Shown piece after piece: positions 34,143-43,143 of a DNA stretch of 64,000 bases (the stretch's first letter is position 1; each line of letters starts with the position of its first letter). Below the pieces are notes generated by a model. That model saw only the letters and a list, made by a program, of their open reading frames with translations. It had not been told where the DNA came from and made no database searches. The DNA is from Streptomyces sp. NBC_00510 (lineage in GTDB: Bacteria; Actinomycetota; Actinomycetes; Streptomycetales; Streptomycetaceae). The position numbers and the translations under genes were made by a program. The DNA is taken from NCBI GenBank assembly GCA_036013505.1, contig CP107851.1:8976001-9040000 (forward strand), given 5' to 3'.

Positions 34143-35111
34143 CTAGGCGTGGCGCCCCGCCGCGGCCACCAGACACTCCAGCACGCGGCGCAACGGCGGC
34201 TGCCCCGCGGTGCCGGCGGCCAGCAGCGCCGAGACCGTACGGGTCACCGGGTGCGCGGGCGGGTGCAGGCTGACGCCGTCCAGGGCGGCGGGCAGTGCCA
34301 GCCGCGGGACGAGCGCCACACCCGCACCGGCCGCCACGAGGGCGGTGAGGACCGAGAAGTCACTGGCCAGTGCGACCGGCCGGGGCACGAATCCGGCCGC
34401 GCCGCAGGCCCGCCGGGTCAGTTCGTGGCAGGAGGTGTCCGGCCCGGGCATGAGCCAATCCTGCCCGGCGAGGAGCGCCAGGTCGAGGGCCTCGCCCGGG
34501 GCCAGGCCGTGTTCGGCGGCGAGCGCGGGAGGAACGGCGAGCAGCACCGGGTCCTCCATCAGATGGTGCTGCTCGCAGCCGGCGGGCACCTCGCGCGGCA
34601 GCAGGCTGTACGCGTGGACGACGGCGATGTCGGCCTCGCGGCGCCGCAGCAGCTCCACCGCCGCGCCGGGTTCGTGCTCGGCGATCCTGAGCCTGGTCGG
34701 AGCAAGGGCGCCGGCACCCGCCCCGGCACTCGCGCCCGCACCCTCACCGCCGCCGGCATCGCCGTCGGCGAGCAGCCGCCACACCTCCGGCAGCAGGGTG
34801 CGCGCCGCGGACGGGAAGGCGGCGACGCGGACGGGGCCGCCGGCGCCCCCGCGGAGCCTGTCCAACGCTGCCTCGGCGGAGGCGAGATCGCCGAGGATCA
34901 CCTCCGCGTGCTCCACCAGCAGCCGCCCGGCCGGGGTCAGCCGCAGCGTGCGGCCCCGCTTCTCCAGGACCGGGACCCCGGTCTCCCGCTCCAGCGCGGC
35001 GAGTTGCTGGGAGACGGCGGGGCCGGTCAGATGCAGCGCCTCGGCGGTGGCGGCGACCGTGCCGTGCACCGAGAAGGCCCGCAGCAGGCTCAGCCGGCGG
35101 ACGTCGAGCAT
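34143..35111 (-). CDS. LysR-family regulator
   Basis: 322 aa from ATG 35111 (AGAAGGTGAGCTTT upstream); GTG 35120 is less likely. HTH near residues 5-60: LSLLRAFSVHGTVAATAEAL, TGPAVSQQLAALERETGV. The effector domain has an Ala/Gly insertion (about GGGEGAGASAGAGAGA) near residue 125, an expanded low-complexity loop. It is divergent from the EamA transporter gene, its probable target. A short TCGT-AA-ACGA dyad lies between them. Confidence 0.9.
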   Translation of the reverse strand: MLDVRRLSLLRAFSVHGTVAATAEALHLTGPAVSQQLAALERETGVPVLEKRGRTLRLTPAGRLLVEHAEVILGDLASAEAALDRLRGGAGGPVRVAAFPSAARTLLPEVWRLLADGDAGGGEGAGASAGAGAGALAPTRLRIAEHEPGAAVELLRRREADIAVVHAYSLLPREVPAGCEQHHLMEDPVLLAVPPALAAEHGLAPGEALDLALLAGQDWLMPGPDTSCHELTRRACGAAGFVPRPVALASDFSVLTALVAAGAGVALVPRLALPAALDGVSLHPPAHPVTRTVSALLAAGTAGQPPLRRVLECLVAAAGRHA

Positions 35112-35183
35112 AAAGCTCACCTTCTCGTTTACGAAAGAAAGAGTAACTGGACCTTTTCCATCCTAGTCGGGACAGTGGGACAC

Positions 35184-36110
35184 GTGAAGCCTCCCGCCCC
35201 CTCGCCCCGCGTCCTCGCCCTTGCCGGCACCGTCGTGCTGTGGGCCTCGGCGTTCCCCGCCATCCGCGTCGGCCTGGAGGGGCTGGGGGTCGCCGGCCTG
35301 TCCATCCTGCGGCTGGCCGTGGCGTCCGCCGCGCTCGCCGTGGCCGCACCCCTGCTCGGCGTCCGCCGGCCGCGGCGGCGCGACCTCCCGCTCATCGCGT
35401 TGTGCGGCCTGACCGGCATGGCCGCGTACCAACTGCTGCTCAACTGGGGCGAGGTCCACGTCCCCGCGGGCACCGCCAGCCTGCTGGTCGGCATCGCCCC
35501 CACCTTCAGCGTGCTCCTCGCGACGGCCTTCCTCAGCGAACCGCTGACCCGCACCGTCGTCGCGGGCAGCCTCGTGGCGATCGGCGGGGCCGCCGTCATC
35601 GCCCTCGCCCGCGGCGGCGCGCACTTCACCGCGGGTGCGCTCGTCGTCCTCGGCGCCGCCGTCGTCCAGGGCGTCTACCACGCCGCCACCAAACCGCTGC
35701 TGCGCCGCCACACCGGGCTGGAGGTCGCGTGCTACGCCATGTGGGCCGGCACCCTGATGCTGCTGCCGCTCGCCCCCGGCACCGTGCGGGCGGCGGCCCA
35801 CGCGCCCGGCTCCGCCCTCGCCTCGGCGGTCTACCTCGGCCTGCTGCCGTCCGCGCTGGGCTTCGTGATCTGGGGGTACGCGGTCGCCCGGCTCAGCCTC
35901 GCGACCTCCACGGCGGCCCTGTACCTCGTACCGCCGGTGGCCCTCCTCGTCGCCTTCGTGTGGCTCGGCGAGACCCCCCGGCCCACCGAACTGACGGGCG
36001 GGGCGATCGGCATCGCGGGCGTCGTCCTGATCAACCGCGGGCGGCCCGGGGCGTCCGGGGCCGGCCGGGCCGGGCGTCAGCGGATCGCGAGGACCAAGGT
36101 CACGACGTAG
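35184..36110 (+). CDS. EamA/DMT-family transporter
   Basis: About 308 aa, ten membrane helices. Two EamA repeats: the first starts RVLALAGTVVLWASAFPAIRVGL, the second ALVVLGAAVVQGVYHAATKPLL, with SEPLTRTVVAGSLVAIGGAAVI and ALYLVPPVALLVAFVWLGE closing them. Members export amino acids or metabolites. GTG 35184 or GTG 35175 could be the start. It is probably controlled by the divergent LysR. The 3' end overlaps the converging methyltransferase by 34 bp. Confidence 0.85.
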   Translation: MKPPAPSPRVLALAGTVVLWASAFPAIRVGLEGLGVAGLSILRLAVASAALAVAAPLLGVRRPRRRDLPLIALCGLTGMAAYQLLLNWGEVHVPAGTASLLVGIAPTFSVLLATAFLSEPLTRTVVAGSLVAIGGAAVIALARGGAHFTAGALVVLGAAVVQGVYHAATKPLLRRHTGLEVACYAMWAGTLMLLPLAPGTVRAAAHAPGSALASAVYLGLLPSALGFVIWGYAVARLSLATSTAALYLVPPVALLVAFVWLGETPRPTELTGGAIGIAGVVLINRGRPGASGAGRAGRQRIARTKVTT

Positions 36111-36808
36111 TGCTCCTCGACCACGCCGTCCGCGAAGTGCCGCAGCAGGCGCTCCCGTTCGGCGGCGAGGAAGGCGTCGGCGCGTTCCTCGCCGAGCACC
36201 AGGAAGGCCGACTGGGTACCGAGGTTCGCCAGATGCACCTCGACGGGCACCCGCCGGGACCAGGGCAGCCGGTGCTCGGCGAAACCCGGCCCGTCCGGCA
36301 GCCGCCCCGAGCGGGGATGGGACAGTTTTCCGAAGAAGCCGCCCAGCCGCTCCTGCTCGGCGGCGATCCACGGCACCGACATGTCGGGGTCGTTGCGCCA
36401 CAGCGCGAACGCGCCGCCCGGCCGCAGCACCCGCAGCGCCTCCGGCACCGACCCCCGCGGATCGGTCCAGTGCCAGGCCTGCGCGTACGTCACGAAGTCG
36501 AAGGCGCCGGAGGCCAGTGGCAACCGGTCGCCGTCCCCGCGCACGAGAGCGACGTCCGGCAGGTTGCGGCGCAGCTCCGCGGCCATGCCGCCGCCCGGCT
36601 CCACGGCCACCACCCGGGCGCCGCGGTCGTGCAGCAGCGCGGTGGCGATGCCCGTCCCCGCACCCACGTCGGCGACCAGGGCACCGCGCAGCCGGTGGCC
36701 CGCCAGCTCCTCCACGGCGTCGAGGAGGGCCGGCGGGTACGAGGGGCGGTTCGCGGCGTACCGTCCGGCAGCCCGGTCGAAGGCGCGGGCGCGAGGTGAA
36801 GTGGTCAT
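36077..36808 (-). CDS. Class I SAM-dependent methyltransferase
   Basis: 243 aa from ATG 36808. Motif I is LVADVGAGTGIATALL, followed by VVAVEPGGGMAAEL and the YAQAWHWTDP segment (post II), then LRVLRPGGAFALW. This is the small-molecule methyltransferase type 11 layout. The acceptor is unknown. GGAGG lies almost on top of the ATG, so the start is uncertain by a few codons. Confidence 0.85.
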   Translation of the reverse strand: MTTSPRARAFDRAAGRYAANRPSYPPALLDAVEELAGHRLRGALVADVGAGTGIATALLHDRGARVVAVEPGGGMAAELRRNLPDVALVRGDGDRLPLASGAFDFVTYAQAWHWTDPRGSVPEALRVLRPGGAFALWRNDPDMSVPWIAAEQERLGGFFGKLSHPRSGRLPDGPGFAEHRLPWSRRVPVEVHLANLGTQSAFLVLGEERADAFLAAERERLLRHFADGVVEEHYVVTLVLAIR

Positions 36809-36849
36809 ACCTCCATGATCCTCCGCCCCGGCCCGCTCGCGGTGGCCGG

Positions 36850-38367
36850 TCAGTCCCAGCGTCCGGAGCCGTAGCCTCGGCCGGCTCCCGCGGCGGGACG
36901 GATCCACCGCGTGGCCAGGAACGCGAGGCAGCTGACGGCGACGATCAGCAGACCGGGGCCGATGCCGCCCCCGCTGCCGATCGCGCCCAGCGACGTCTGA
37001 TCGCTCGCGGTCCCCGGGTAGACCGGCGCGCCACCCGGGGCCGTCGGGGCGGCGGGGGCCCCCGGGGCCGCCTGCTGCGCGCCCTGACCGTTGCCGGAGC
37101 CGCCTGTGCCGCCGGAGCCGCCCCCCGTGCCCCCGCCCGCCTCACGGGTGGGCGCACCGGCGGAGGCGGCCGGCGCCGCGCCCGGCGCGTCGCCACCGGC
37201 GGCCGGCGCCGGGGCGTCACCGCTGTCCGTGGCGCGCGGCAGGCTCACGCCGAGCGCCGCCATTGCCGAGCTCACCGGCTGGAAGAAGGTGATGCCGCCC
37301 GCCGTGCAGTCGCCGCTGCCGCCCGAGGTGATCCCGAGTGCGAAGCCCTGCGCGAACAACGGGCCGCCGCTGTCGCCGGGCTCGGCGCACACGGAGGTCT
37401 GTATGAGACCGCTGACCGTCCCCTCGGGGTAGTTGACCGTCGCGTTCAGGCCGGTCACCTGACCGGAGTGCAGCCCCGAGGTGCTGCCGCTGCGGAAGAC
37501 CTCCTGCCCCACGAACGGGTCGGCCGCGCCGGTGATCCGGACCACGCGGCCCGCGCCGACCCCGACGACGCTGCTGTGGTCCGAGCCGTCGTTCTGGTAC
37601 TGCACGAGCGAGAAGTCGCCGCCGGGGAAGGAGGTCGAGACGGTGGTGCCGACGGGCCTGGTCCCCTGGTTGTCGGCGAACCAGGCGGTGCCCGGCGGGC
37701 CGCAGTGACCGGCCGTCAGGATGAAGTCGGTCGTCCCGTTGGTGACGTTGAAGCCCGCGGAACAGCGGCTGCCCCGGGTCAGGATCGGCGCGGCCCCCGC
37801 GGTCCTGGTCGTGAAGTCGGCCCCGGTGCGCTCCATGCGGACCTGCCCGCCGATGCCGTCCGCGACGGACTGCAGGCGCGCCCACTCGTCGGCGGAGACC
37901 GTGCTGTCGGCCAGCACCAGGACCTCGTTGGAGACCGGGTCGACCGACCAGGCGGTTCCGGGTACGCGGGGGGCCTCGCGCAGTTCGCCGGCCGCGTCCT
38001 TCAGGTCGCGCATGCTGTAGCGGACGACCTCTGCCCGGGCGCCCGCCCTGGCGACCTCGGCCGCGGTGTCCTGGTCCGTCACGGCGACCACCGGGAGGCC
38101 CTCGGCGTCCACCCAGCTCCCGCCGGTCCGGGCGTCGCCGAGGCGCGCCGCCAGGTCTCTGGCCAGGCCCGCGGCGTCCGCCGCGCCCTGCCCGCCCTGC
38201 CCGCCCTGCGCGCCGTCCGGGGCGTCCAGCACCTGGCTGCCGCTCCCGGTCCGCGTGCCGTCGGGGGCCGCCCCGAATGCCTGCGACATCATCACTCCGC
38301 CGCAGACCACTCCCGCGACGGCCACGAGCCGCAGCGCGCGCTGCACCTGACGCCGTGTGCGCCTCAA
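36850..38367 (-). CDS. Membrane-anchored S1 serine protease (alpha-lytic-like)
   Basis: 505 aa. The start is TTG 38367 behind GTAGGGGGCACG. Signal peptide ALRLVAVAGVVCGGVMMSQAFGA; propeptide to about residue 195; then the protease domain: TRGSRCSAGFNV start, TAGHCG (His), DFSLVQY (Asp), GDSGGPL (Ser). Family members are chymotrypsin-like secreted enzymes whose propeptide aids folding. A Gly/Ala/Pro linker of about 100 residues leads to a C-terminal helix (GPGLLIVAVSCLAFLATRW), so the enzyme is tethered, unlike the usual secreted form. Confidence 0.85.
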   Translation of the reverse strand: MRRTRRQVQRALRLVAVAGVVCGGVMMSQAFGAAPDGTRTGSGSQVLDAPDGAQGGQGGQGAADAAGLARDLAARLGDARTGGSWVDAEGLPVVAVTDQDTAAEVARAGARAEVVRYSMRDLKDAAGELREAPRVPGTAWSVDPVSNEVLVLADSTVSADEWARLQSVADGIGGQVRMERTGADFTTRTAGAAPILTRGSRCSAGFNVTNGTTDFILTAGHCGPPGTAWFADNQGTRPVGTTVSTSFPGGDFSLVQYQNDGSDHSSVVGVGAGRVVRITGAADPFVGQEVFRSGSTSGLHSGQVTGLNATVNYPEGTVSGLIQTSVCAEPGDSGGPLFAQGFALGITSGGSGDCTAGGITFFQPVSSAMAALGVSLPRATDSGDAPAPAAGGDAPGAAPAASAGAPTREAGGGTGGGSGGTGGSGNGQGAQQAAPGAPAAPTAPGGAPVYPGTASDQTSLGAIGSGGGIGPGLLIVAVSCLAFLATRWIRPAAGAGRGYGSGRWD

Positions 38368-38582
38368 CGTGCCCCCTACATCCGCTTCCGTACCTGCAGG
38401 TCACCGGCATTGACTGCCGCGGGTCCCGAGAGGGGACCCGGCCTTCCATACGTGCGGGGGAGCCGCAGCGCTCACCGCGCGCGGCGACGATCCGGAACGC
38501 GCGGACGTGCCCGGGGTGGCGAGGCGCTCTATCGTGGCCGGGTCGGCGGAGCCGGCGATCCAACGAGCCATCAAGGAGTGAC

Positions 38583-39026
38583 ATGGGCGGTCAATTCGAG
38601 GCGGTCGTCGAGGTCGACCGTCCCGTGGCGGAGGTCTTCGCCTTCCTCGCCGACGGGCGCAACGACCCCAAGTTCAGCCCCCGGGTGCAGGAGATCCTGC
38701 GTACGCCCGACGCCCCGACGGCGGTCGGCACGGTGTTCACCAGCATCGTGAAGGACGCCGGGATGAAGTCCCACCGGGAGTTCCGGATCACCGAGTTCGA
38801 CCCGCCCAACCGGATCCGCTGGACCGAGCAGTCGAAGAACCTGGTCACCGCCGAGGGCGGTTACGACCTGCAGCCGGTCTCCGAGACCACCACCCGGGTG
38901 CGGATCTTCAACCACCTGGAGGGGCACGGTCTCGGGAAGCTGCTGGTCGGCCTGGCCCTGAGTGCCGCACGCAAGGACGCCTCGGCGTTCGGGCAGCGGA
39001 TCAAGGCCGCCGTCGAGGCGTCCTGA
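38583..39026 (+). CDS. SRPBCC (START-like) family protein
   Basis: 147 aa from ATG 38583 (CAAGGAGTGAC upstream). A helix-grip fold typical of polyketide_cyc2/SRPBCC: GGQFEAVVEVDRPVAEVFAFLADG, HREFRITEFDPPNRIRW, FNHLEGHGLGKLL. These bind hydrophobic ligands; no enzymatic role can be assigned. A single gene. Confidence 0.8.
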   Translation: MGGQFEAVVEVDRPVAEVFAFLADGRNDPKFSPRVQEILRTPDAPTAVGTVFTSIVKDAGMKSHREFRITEFDPPNRIRWTEQSKNLVTAEGGYDLQPVSETTTRVRIFNHLEGHGLGKLLVGLALSAARKDASAFGQRIKAAVEAS

Positions 39027-39121
39027 CCGCTCACCGATCCCCTGACACCCTGACACGCCTGACACGGGGTCACCGGGGCCGCGCCGCCGACAGCGGCCCC
39101 GGGTGACGTCCCGGCCGGGGC

Positions 39122-40243
39122 TCAGTAGCGCAGCACCGCCGCGATCCGGTCGTGCTCGGCGAGGCTGTCCGGCGCCACGAAGCGGACCTCGGCACCCTTG
39201 TCGAGCGCCGCCTCCACCAACTCGTCCACGATGTCCTCGCGGATGCCGTCCTCGAAGCCGCCCGCCTCCGGGCCGTCACCGTCCACCGGGGTGAGGTGAC
39301 CGTCGCTCAGGCGCACCGTGCGCTGGAAGTCCTCCTCGACCACGACGAGTTCGGCGCGGCCCTCGCACACGGACTCCCACACCTCGTCCAGCCCGGCCGC
39401 GAAGGTCCTGCGACTGCGGGCGTCCACCAGCCTGCGGCCGGTCCGTTCCGTCTCCCGCTCGGCGAACTCCTTCTGCGCCGGGGCGAGTTCCTGAAGCAGC
39501 GTCTGCGCGGGGCCGTTGGCCAGGCCGCCCTTGTGCACGACGGCCACCGCGGCGTCCGCTGCGGTGCCGACCTCCTTGAGCAGGGCGACCGCGTCCGGCA
39601 GGCCCACCAGGTACAGCGGCCGGCCGTCGGCGGCCAGGAGGGAGGCCAGGGCGCCGTCGACGGACCGCAGGAAGCGCCGCGTCTCCTCGTCCCGGAAGGT
39701 GCTCGGGTGGTCCCCGACCTGCTCCTGCCGCTCGGGGTCCCACTGCACGGGGTCCGGCTCCATGGGGAAGCCCTGCGCGTCCTGGGGGTGCAGCGACTGG
39801 CCGCTGCCGCTCCACAAGGTCGCCCGGTCGGCCGCCACCGTGAGCACCCAGTACGGGAGGGCCCTGGCCTTCGCGGCGACCAGGTTGCGGGTCAGGAAGC
39901 TGTCGCTGAGCACCACGCGCTCGGGGACGGCCCGGGGCAGCGTCCAGATCTGGTGGTCCCGTTCCGTGGCGTACATGACGAGCCCGTCCAGCGAGTAGCG
40001 CAGGTCCACTTCGGCGGCGGCGGCCTTCAGCTGCGTCTTGATGGCCATCCGCGACCGGCGGGACGCCTCCGGATCGTGCTCGATCCGGCGCTCGGCCTCG
40101 GCGAGCAGATTGCGCAGCCGTACGGCGTCCTGGGCGTTGTCCGGTTCGCGCCGGTGCGTCGGCATGGTCAGCGACACCGCCGGATACGGCCTGGTCGCGC
40201 GCAGTGCTCGCAGGGTGCCGGCCGTCAGGGCATCGGTTTCCAT
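39122..40243 (-). CDS. baeRF3-like (bacterial eRF1-like) protein
   Basis: 373 aa from ATG 40243 (CAGGGAGGCGATC upstream). Early segment YPAVSLTMPTHRREPDNAQDAVRLRNLLAEAE and later VYLVG-type strand (RPLYLVGLPDAVALL), a long AERETERTGRRLVDARSRRTF helix and a terminal AEVRFVAPDSLAEHDRIAAVLRY fit the baeRF group, distant homologues of archaeo-eukaryotic release factor 1. A ribosome-linked stress role has been proposed for the group. No GGQ motif is seen. Small Zn-finger genes lie upstream. Confidence 0.7.
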   Translation of the reverse strand: METDALTAGTLRALRATRPYPAVSLTMPTHRREPDNAQDAVRLRNLLAEAERRIEHDPEASRRSRMAIKTQLKAAAAEVDLRYSLDGLVMYATERDHQIWTLPRAVPERVVLSDSFLTRNLVAAKARALPYWVLTVAADRATLWSGSGQSLHPQDAQGFPMEPDPVQWDPERQEQVGDHPSTFRDEETRRFLRSVDGALASLLAADGRPLYLVGLPDAVALLKEVGTAADAAVAVVHKGGLANGPAQTLLQELAPAQKEFAERETERTGRRLVDARSRRTFAAGLDEVWESVCEGRAELVVVEEDFQRTVRLSDGHLTPVDGDGPEAGGFEDGIREDIVDELVEAALDKGAEVRFVAPDSLAEHDRIAAVLRY

Positions 40244-40260
40244 GATCGCCTCCCTGAGGG

Positions 40261-40283
40261 GTCCGCGGTTGCTCCCCGCGGAC
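40261..40283 (-). terminator. Short hairpin after the Zn-finger gene
   Basis: GTCCGCGG and CCGCGGAC form an 8-bp stem with a 7-nt loop, about 75 nt after the stop at 40359 and before the baeRF3-like gene. Confidence 0.45.
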
Positions 40284-40358
40284 GGGGGCAGCCCACACCC
40301 CGAGCCTCGCACACCAGCCGGGCCGCCGCCTGCCGGGGAGGGCCCGGCCGCGCGGCGT

Positions 40359-40592
40359 TCAGGCCCCGTTGCGGTGGTGCGCGCCGAAACCGGAGTCCCA
40401 GGCCCACATGTGGGTGCAGCCGGGACACTGCAGATGCACCACGGGCCCCTTGTTCGACAGCAAGTAGCGCCAGTGGTCGGGGCAGTTGCGGCCCGCGGCG
40501 CAGGTGGAGCACTCCCGGTGGTCCTCGCAGCGCGGGCAGGGGACCCACGCCCGGCGGCCGGGGTCGGCCGTGGGATCAATCGGAAGCAGCAC
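40359..40592 (-). CDS. Small double-CxxC protein
   Basis: 77 aa from GTG 40592 (GGGGAGGACGACG upstream); the longer frame is a shadow. Cysteines CPRCEDHRECSTC, C in GRNCPDH and CPGCTHMW suggest one or two zinc ribbons, possibly nucleic-acid binding. It overlaps the upstream gene's stop by 17 nt, so it is coupled to it. I recognise no named family. Confidence 0.65.
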   Translation of the reverse strand: MLLPIDPTADPGRRAWVPCPRCEDHRECSTCAAGRNCPDHWRYLLSNKGPVVHLQCPGCTHMWAWDSGFGAHHRNGA

Positions 40593-40842
40593 CGTCGTCC
40601 TCCCCGGACCCCTCACGGGGCGGCAGCACGCCCGCCGCCACGAGCGTGCGGTACACCGCCTCCTGCTCGTCGTCGAGGCCGGAGTAGAGCAGCCGGTACG
40701 CCGCATCCTCCTCGCGCAGCACGGCGACCGGGTCCCAGTCGTCGCCGAGGGCGGCGAGGACCTCGGCCCGGCGGCGGGTCTCGTGGTCGGTGAAGTCCAG
40801 CTCGAACGCGTGGAGGCGGTCCGGGATGTCGTCGTCGTTCAT
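40576..40842 (-). CDS. Small acidic DUF6400-like protein
   Basis: 88 aa from ATG 40842 (GGGAGCGAGCGAC upstream). It is acidic and helical (ELDFTDHETRRRAEVLAALGDDWDPVAVL, EEDAAYRLLYSGLDDEQEAVY), resembling small actinobacterial proteins labelled DUF6400. Function is unknown. Overlap with the next gene suggests joint expression with the Zn-finger protein. Confidence 0.65.
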   Translation of the reverse strand: MNDDDIPDRLHAFELDFTDHETRRRAEVLAALGDDWDPVAVLREEDAAYRLLYSGLDDEQEAVYRTLVAAGVLPPREGSGEDDGAASD

Positions 40843-40944
40843 GTCGCTCGCTCCCGGGGCAATCGGGGATGAATCCACTCTGTGTAACAAAGGGTCGTGC
40901 TCGGGGGAAAGCCTTTCCGGCCCCGATGTGACGAACTCCATGCG

Positions 40945-40981
40945 GCTCCGCCGCTGGTCAGGGACGTACCAGCGGCGGAGC
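40945..40981 (-). terminator. Terminator of the VanZ gene
   Basis: A perfect 14-bp stem (GCTCCGCCGCTGGT) with a 9-nt loop, 33 nt after the VanZ-family stop. Confidence 0.8.
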
Positions 40982-41014
40982 GCCAGGTGGCCCGGGTGGG
41001 TGCCCGGGCCCCGT

Positions 41015-41758
41015 TCAGGAGCGCCGGGCGGCCTTGCGGCGCACCGTCCCGAAGGACAGGAACGACTTGCGGGGCGCCGCCTGCGCGGCCTTGGCGCCCT
41101 TGCCGGCCTTCGCCGTTTTGCCGGACTTCCCGGACTTCTCCGACTTCCCGGCCGTGCCGCTCCCGCGCGTCCCGAACGCCTTCGTGATCCTCGACGTCCT
41201 CGTACCGCCCGCGGGCTTCGCCGCCGGGGCCGCGGCCTGGGCGGGGGCCGCAGGGCGGACGGCGTGCACGGCCCGGCCGAGGCGACGCCCGAAGAGCAGG
41301 TAGCCCAGCAGGGCACCGGTGGTGTTCATGATCACGTCATCGATGTCGAAAGCGCGGCCCTGCACCACCGCGCCCTGCGCCAGCTCCACGAGGATCATCA
41401 CCAGGCCCGTCGTCACCACCACGCGCAGCGCCCCGCGCGCCTTCGGTGCCAGCACCGGGAGCAGAACGCCGAAGGGCATGCCCAGCAGCACGTTCCCACC
41501 GACCTGCCGTACGGCGCCCGCCACCGTGTACCGCTCGTAGTACTGGCGCAGCGAGGCGCCGGGGTGCATGTTCGCGTGCGCGAGACCCTCCGAGGCGTAC
41601 GACGGCACCAGCGTCGCGCGGGCCAGCACCGCCCCGAACGCGACCATCGCCACGAACGCCAGCGCCATCGCCGCCCACCGGGCCAGCGAGGCCAGTGGTG
41701 ACCGCCGCCCCTCTTGCCTTGCCTCCGACGAACGCCCGCGCAACGCCAACCGAGCCAC
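41015..41758 (-). CDS. VanZ-like membrane protein
   Basis: 247 aa from GTG 41758 (GAGGGGGGAAGTCC upstream). Four membrane segments in residues ~25-160, with the VanZ-family signatures QVGGNVLLGMPFGVLLPVL and AFDIDDVIMNTTGALLGYLLF. VanZ confers low-level teicoplanin resistance in enterococci; most homologues have other, unknown envelope roles. The C-terminal ~80 residues are an unusual Ala/Lys/Ser-Gly tail (KSEKSGKSGKTAKAGK) that is cytoplasmic or wall-facing and strongly basic. Confidence 0.85.
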   Translation of the reverse strand: MARLALRGRSSEARQEGRRSPLASLARWAAMALAFVAMVAFGAVLARATLVPSYASEGLAHANMHPGASLRQYYERYTVAGAVRQVGGNVLLGMPFGVLLPVLAPKARGALRVVVTTGLVMILVELAQGAVVQGRAFDIDDVIMNTTGALLGYLLFGRRLGRAVHAVRPAAPAQAAAPAAKPAGGTRTSRITKAFGTRGSGTAGKSEKSGKSGKTAKAGKGAKAAQAAPRKSFLSFGTVRRKAARRS

Positions 41759-41876
41759 GGACTTCCCCCCTCTTCTGGTCTGTTCCGGTCGTGGTCTCCC
41801 CGTGTCACAGACCGGATACCCCGAGCGCCCCCCGGAATGCCGGGTGACCGCGGCTCTCCGCGGCGGTCAAGGGCGT

Positions 41877-43073
41877 TCACCCCGGGGGCGCCGCCTGCTG
41901 GGGAGGCGGCGGTGCCGAGGGCGGGCGACCGCCCGCGCGCCCCGTCGCCGCCACCAGGGCCGGCGACCGGCTGATCGCCAGCACGGCCGCGTCGTCGCCG
42001 AGGCAGCCGCCCGCGTAGGCCAGCAGGTCCGTGCACAGCCGTTCCACCAGCGCCTCGGGATCACCGGCCGGCTGCCCCGCGAGCCGCCCGGTCAGCGGGT
42101 AGAACGCCCCGGCCACGTCGCGCGCCTCGACGACCCCGTCGGTGTACAGCAGAAGGGTGTCGCCCGGCTCGAAGGCGAACGTGCGCACCGAGGGCTCCCC
42201 GCCGGCGAACTGCGTCAGCCCCAGCGGCGGCGCGGGCGCCGGCATGTCGAGCGGGGTCACCCGGCCTTCGCGGAGCCGCAGCGGCGGGGGATGACCGCAG
42301 GTGACGAGGTGGACCACCGGCTCGTCGTCCGGGATGTCGGCGACGACCGCGGTGACGAAGGACTCCGCCTCGTCCTCGGCCGGCCCGGCCTCCGCAGCGG
42401 GGTCGGTGAGGTCGGAGGAGATCGCCTGTTCCAGCCACAGGACCAGCGCCGGCAATTCCGCCTGGCGGTGCGCCACGGCGCGGAAGGCGCCCAGGGTCAG
42501 GGCGGCCTCGTTCACCGCCTCCATGCCCTTGCCGCGGACGTCCCCCACGATCACCCGGGTCCCGGTGTCCGTGCGCACGGCCGCGTACAGGTCCCCTCCG
42601 ATCTGTGCCTCCGCCTCCGCGGCGAGGTAGACCGAGGCGATGCGCAGCGGCCCGATGCGCCGGGGGATGGGCCGCAGCAGCACCCGCTGCGCGGTCTCCG
42701 CCACCGAGCGCAGCCGGGTCACCTGCTGCTCGTGCTTCACGCGCAGATGGGCGAAGAAGGTTGCCAGCACCGACATCAGGGCCAGGGTGGCGATCTGCGC
42801 CGAGTGGTTGAGGTCCAGGGGCGTCGTGCGCACCGCCGCCACGAGGACCTGCGCGACCACCGCGACGCCGCCGACGACCGCGGTCGTCCTGGCCCCCGCG
42901 AACGAAGCGGTGATCGCGGGGGCGGCGACCAGGAACGGCCCCAGATGGACGTCGGGCGGTGACATGATGTCCACGACGGTGACCATCAGGATCAGCGTGA
43001 GCATGGCGGCCACCAGCAGATGCCCGGGCCGCCACGACCGCCCCCACTGTTCCAGGCGTCGTGCAACATCCAT
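41877..43073 (-). CDS. Membrane SpoIIE (PP2C-type) phosphatase
   Basis: 398 aa from ATG 43073. Four to five membrane segments occupy residues ~15-120 (HLLVAAMLTLILMVTVVDIM, VVGGVAVVAQVLVAAV, IATLALMSVLATFFAHL). The phosphatase domain has IGGDLYAAV, VGDVRGKGMEAV, CGHPPPLRL, LYTDGVVEA and GDDAAVLAI. It likely acts on an anti-anti-sigma factor in a sigma cascade. No partner gene is adjacent. It is the second SpoIIE-type enzyme in the window. Confidence 0.9.
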   Translation of the reverse strand: MDVARRLEQWGRSWRPGHLLVAAMLTLILMVTVVDIMSPPDVHLGPFLVAAPAITASFAGARTTAVVGGVAVVAQVLVAAVRTTPLDLNHSAQIATLALMSVLATFFAHLRVKHEQQVTRLRSVAETAQRVLLRPIPRRIGPLRIASVYLAAEAEAQIGGDLYAAVRTDTGTRVIVGDVRGKGMEAVNEAALTLGAFRAVAHRQAELPALVLWLEQAISSDLTDPAAEAGPAEDEAESFVTAVVADIPDDEPVVHLVTCGHPPPLRLREGRVTPLDMPAPAPPLGLTQFAGGEPSVRTFAFEPGDTLLLYTDGVVEARDVAGAFYPLTGRLAGQPAGDPEALVERLCTDLLAYAGGCLGDDAAVLAISRSPALVAATGRAGGRPPSAPPPPQQAAPPG

Positions 43074-43143
43074 GACTCTTGGATACACCCGCGTCCGTGG
43101 CCCTGCCCGCTCGTACGCCCTCCGCCCGCTCCGGCCCCCCGCC

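Noticed and set aside
36811-36907. N-terminal extension of the methyltransferase to 36907
   Set aside because: The extra residues are Arg-rich with no family similarity, and would run toward the protease gene end.
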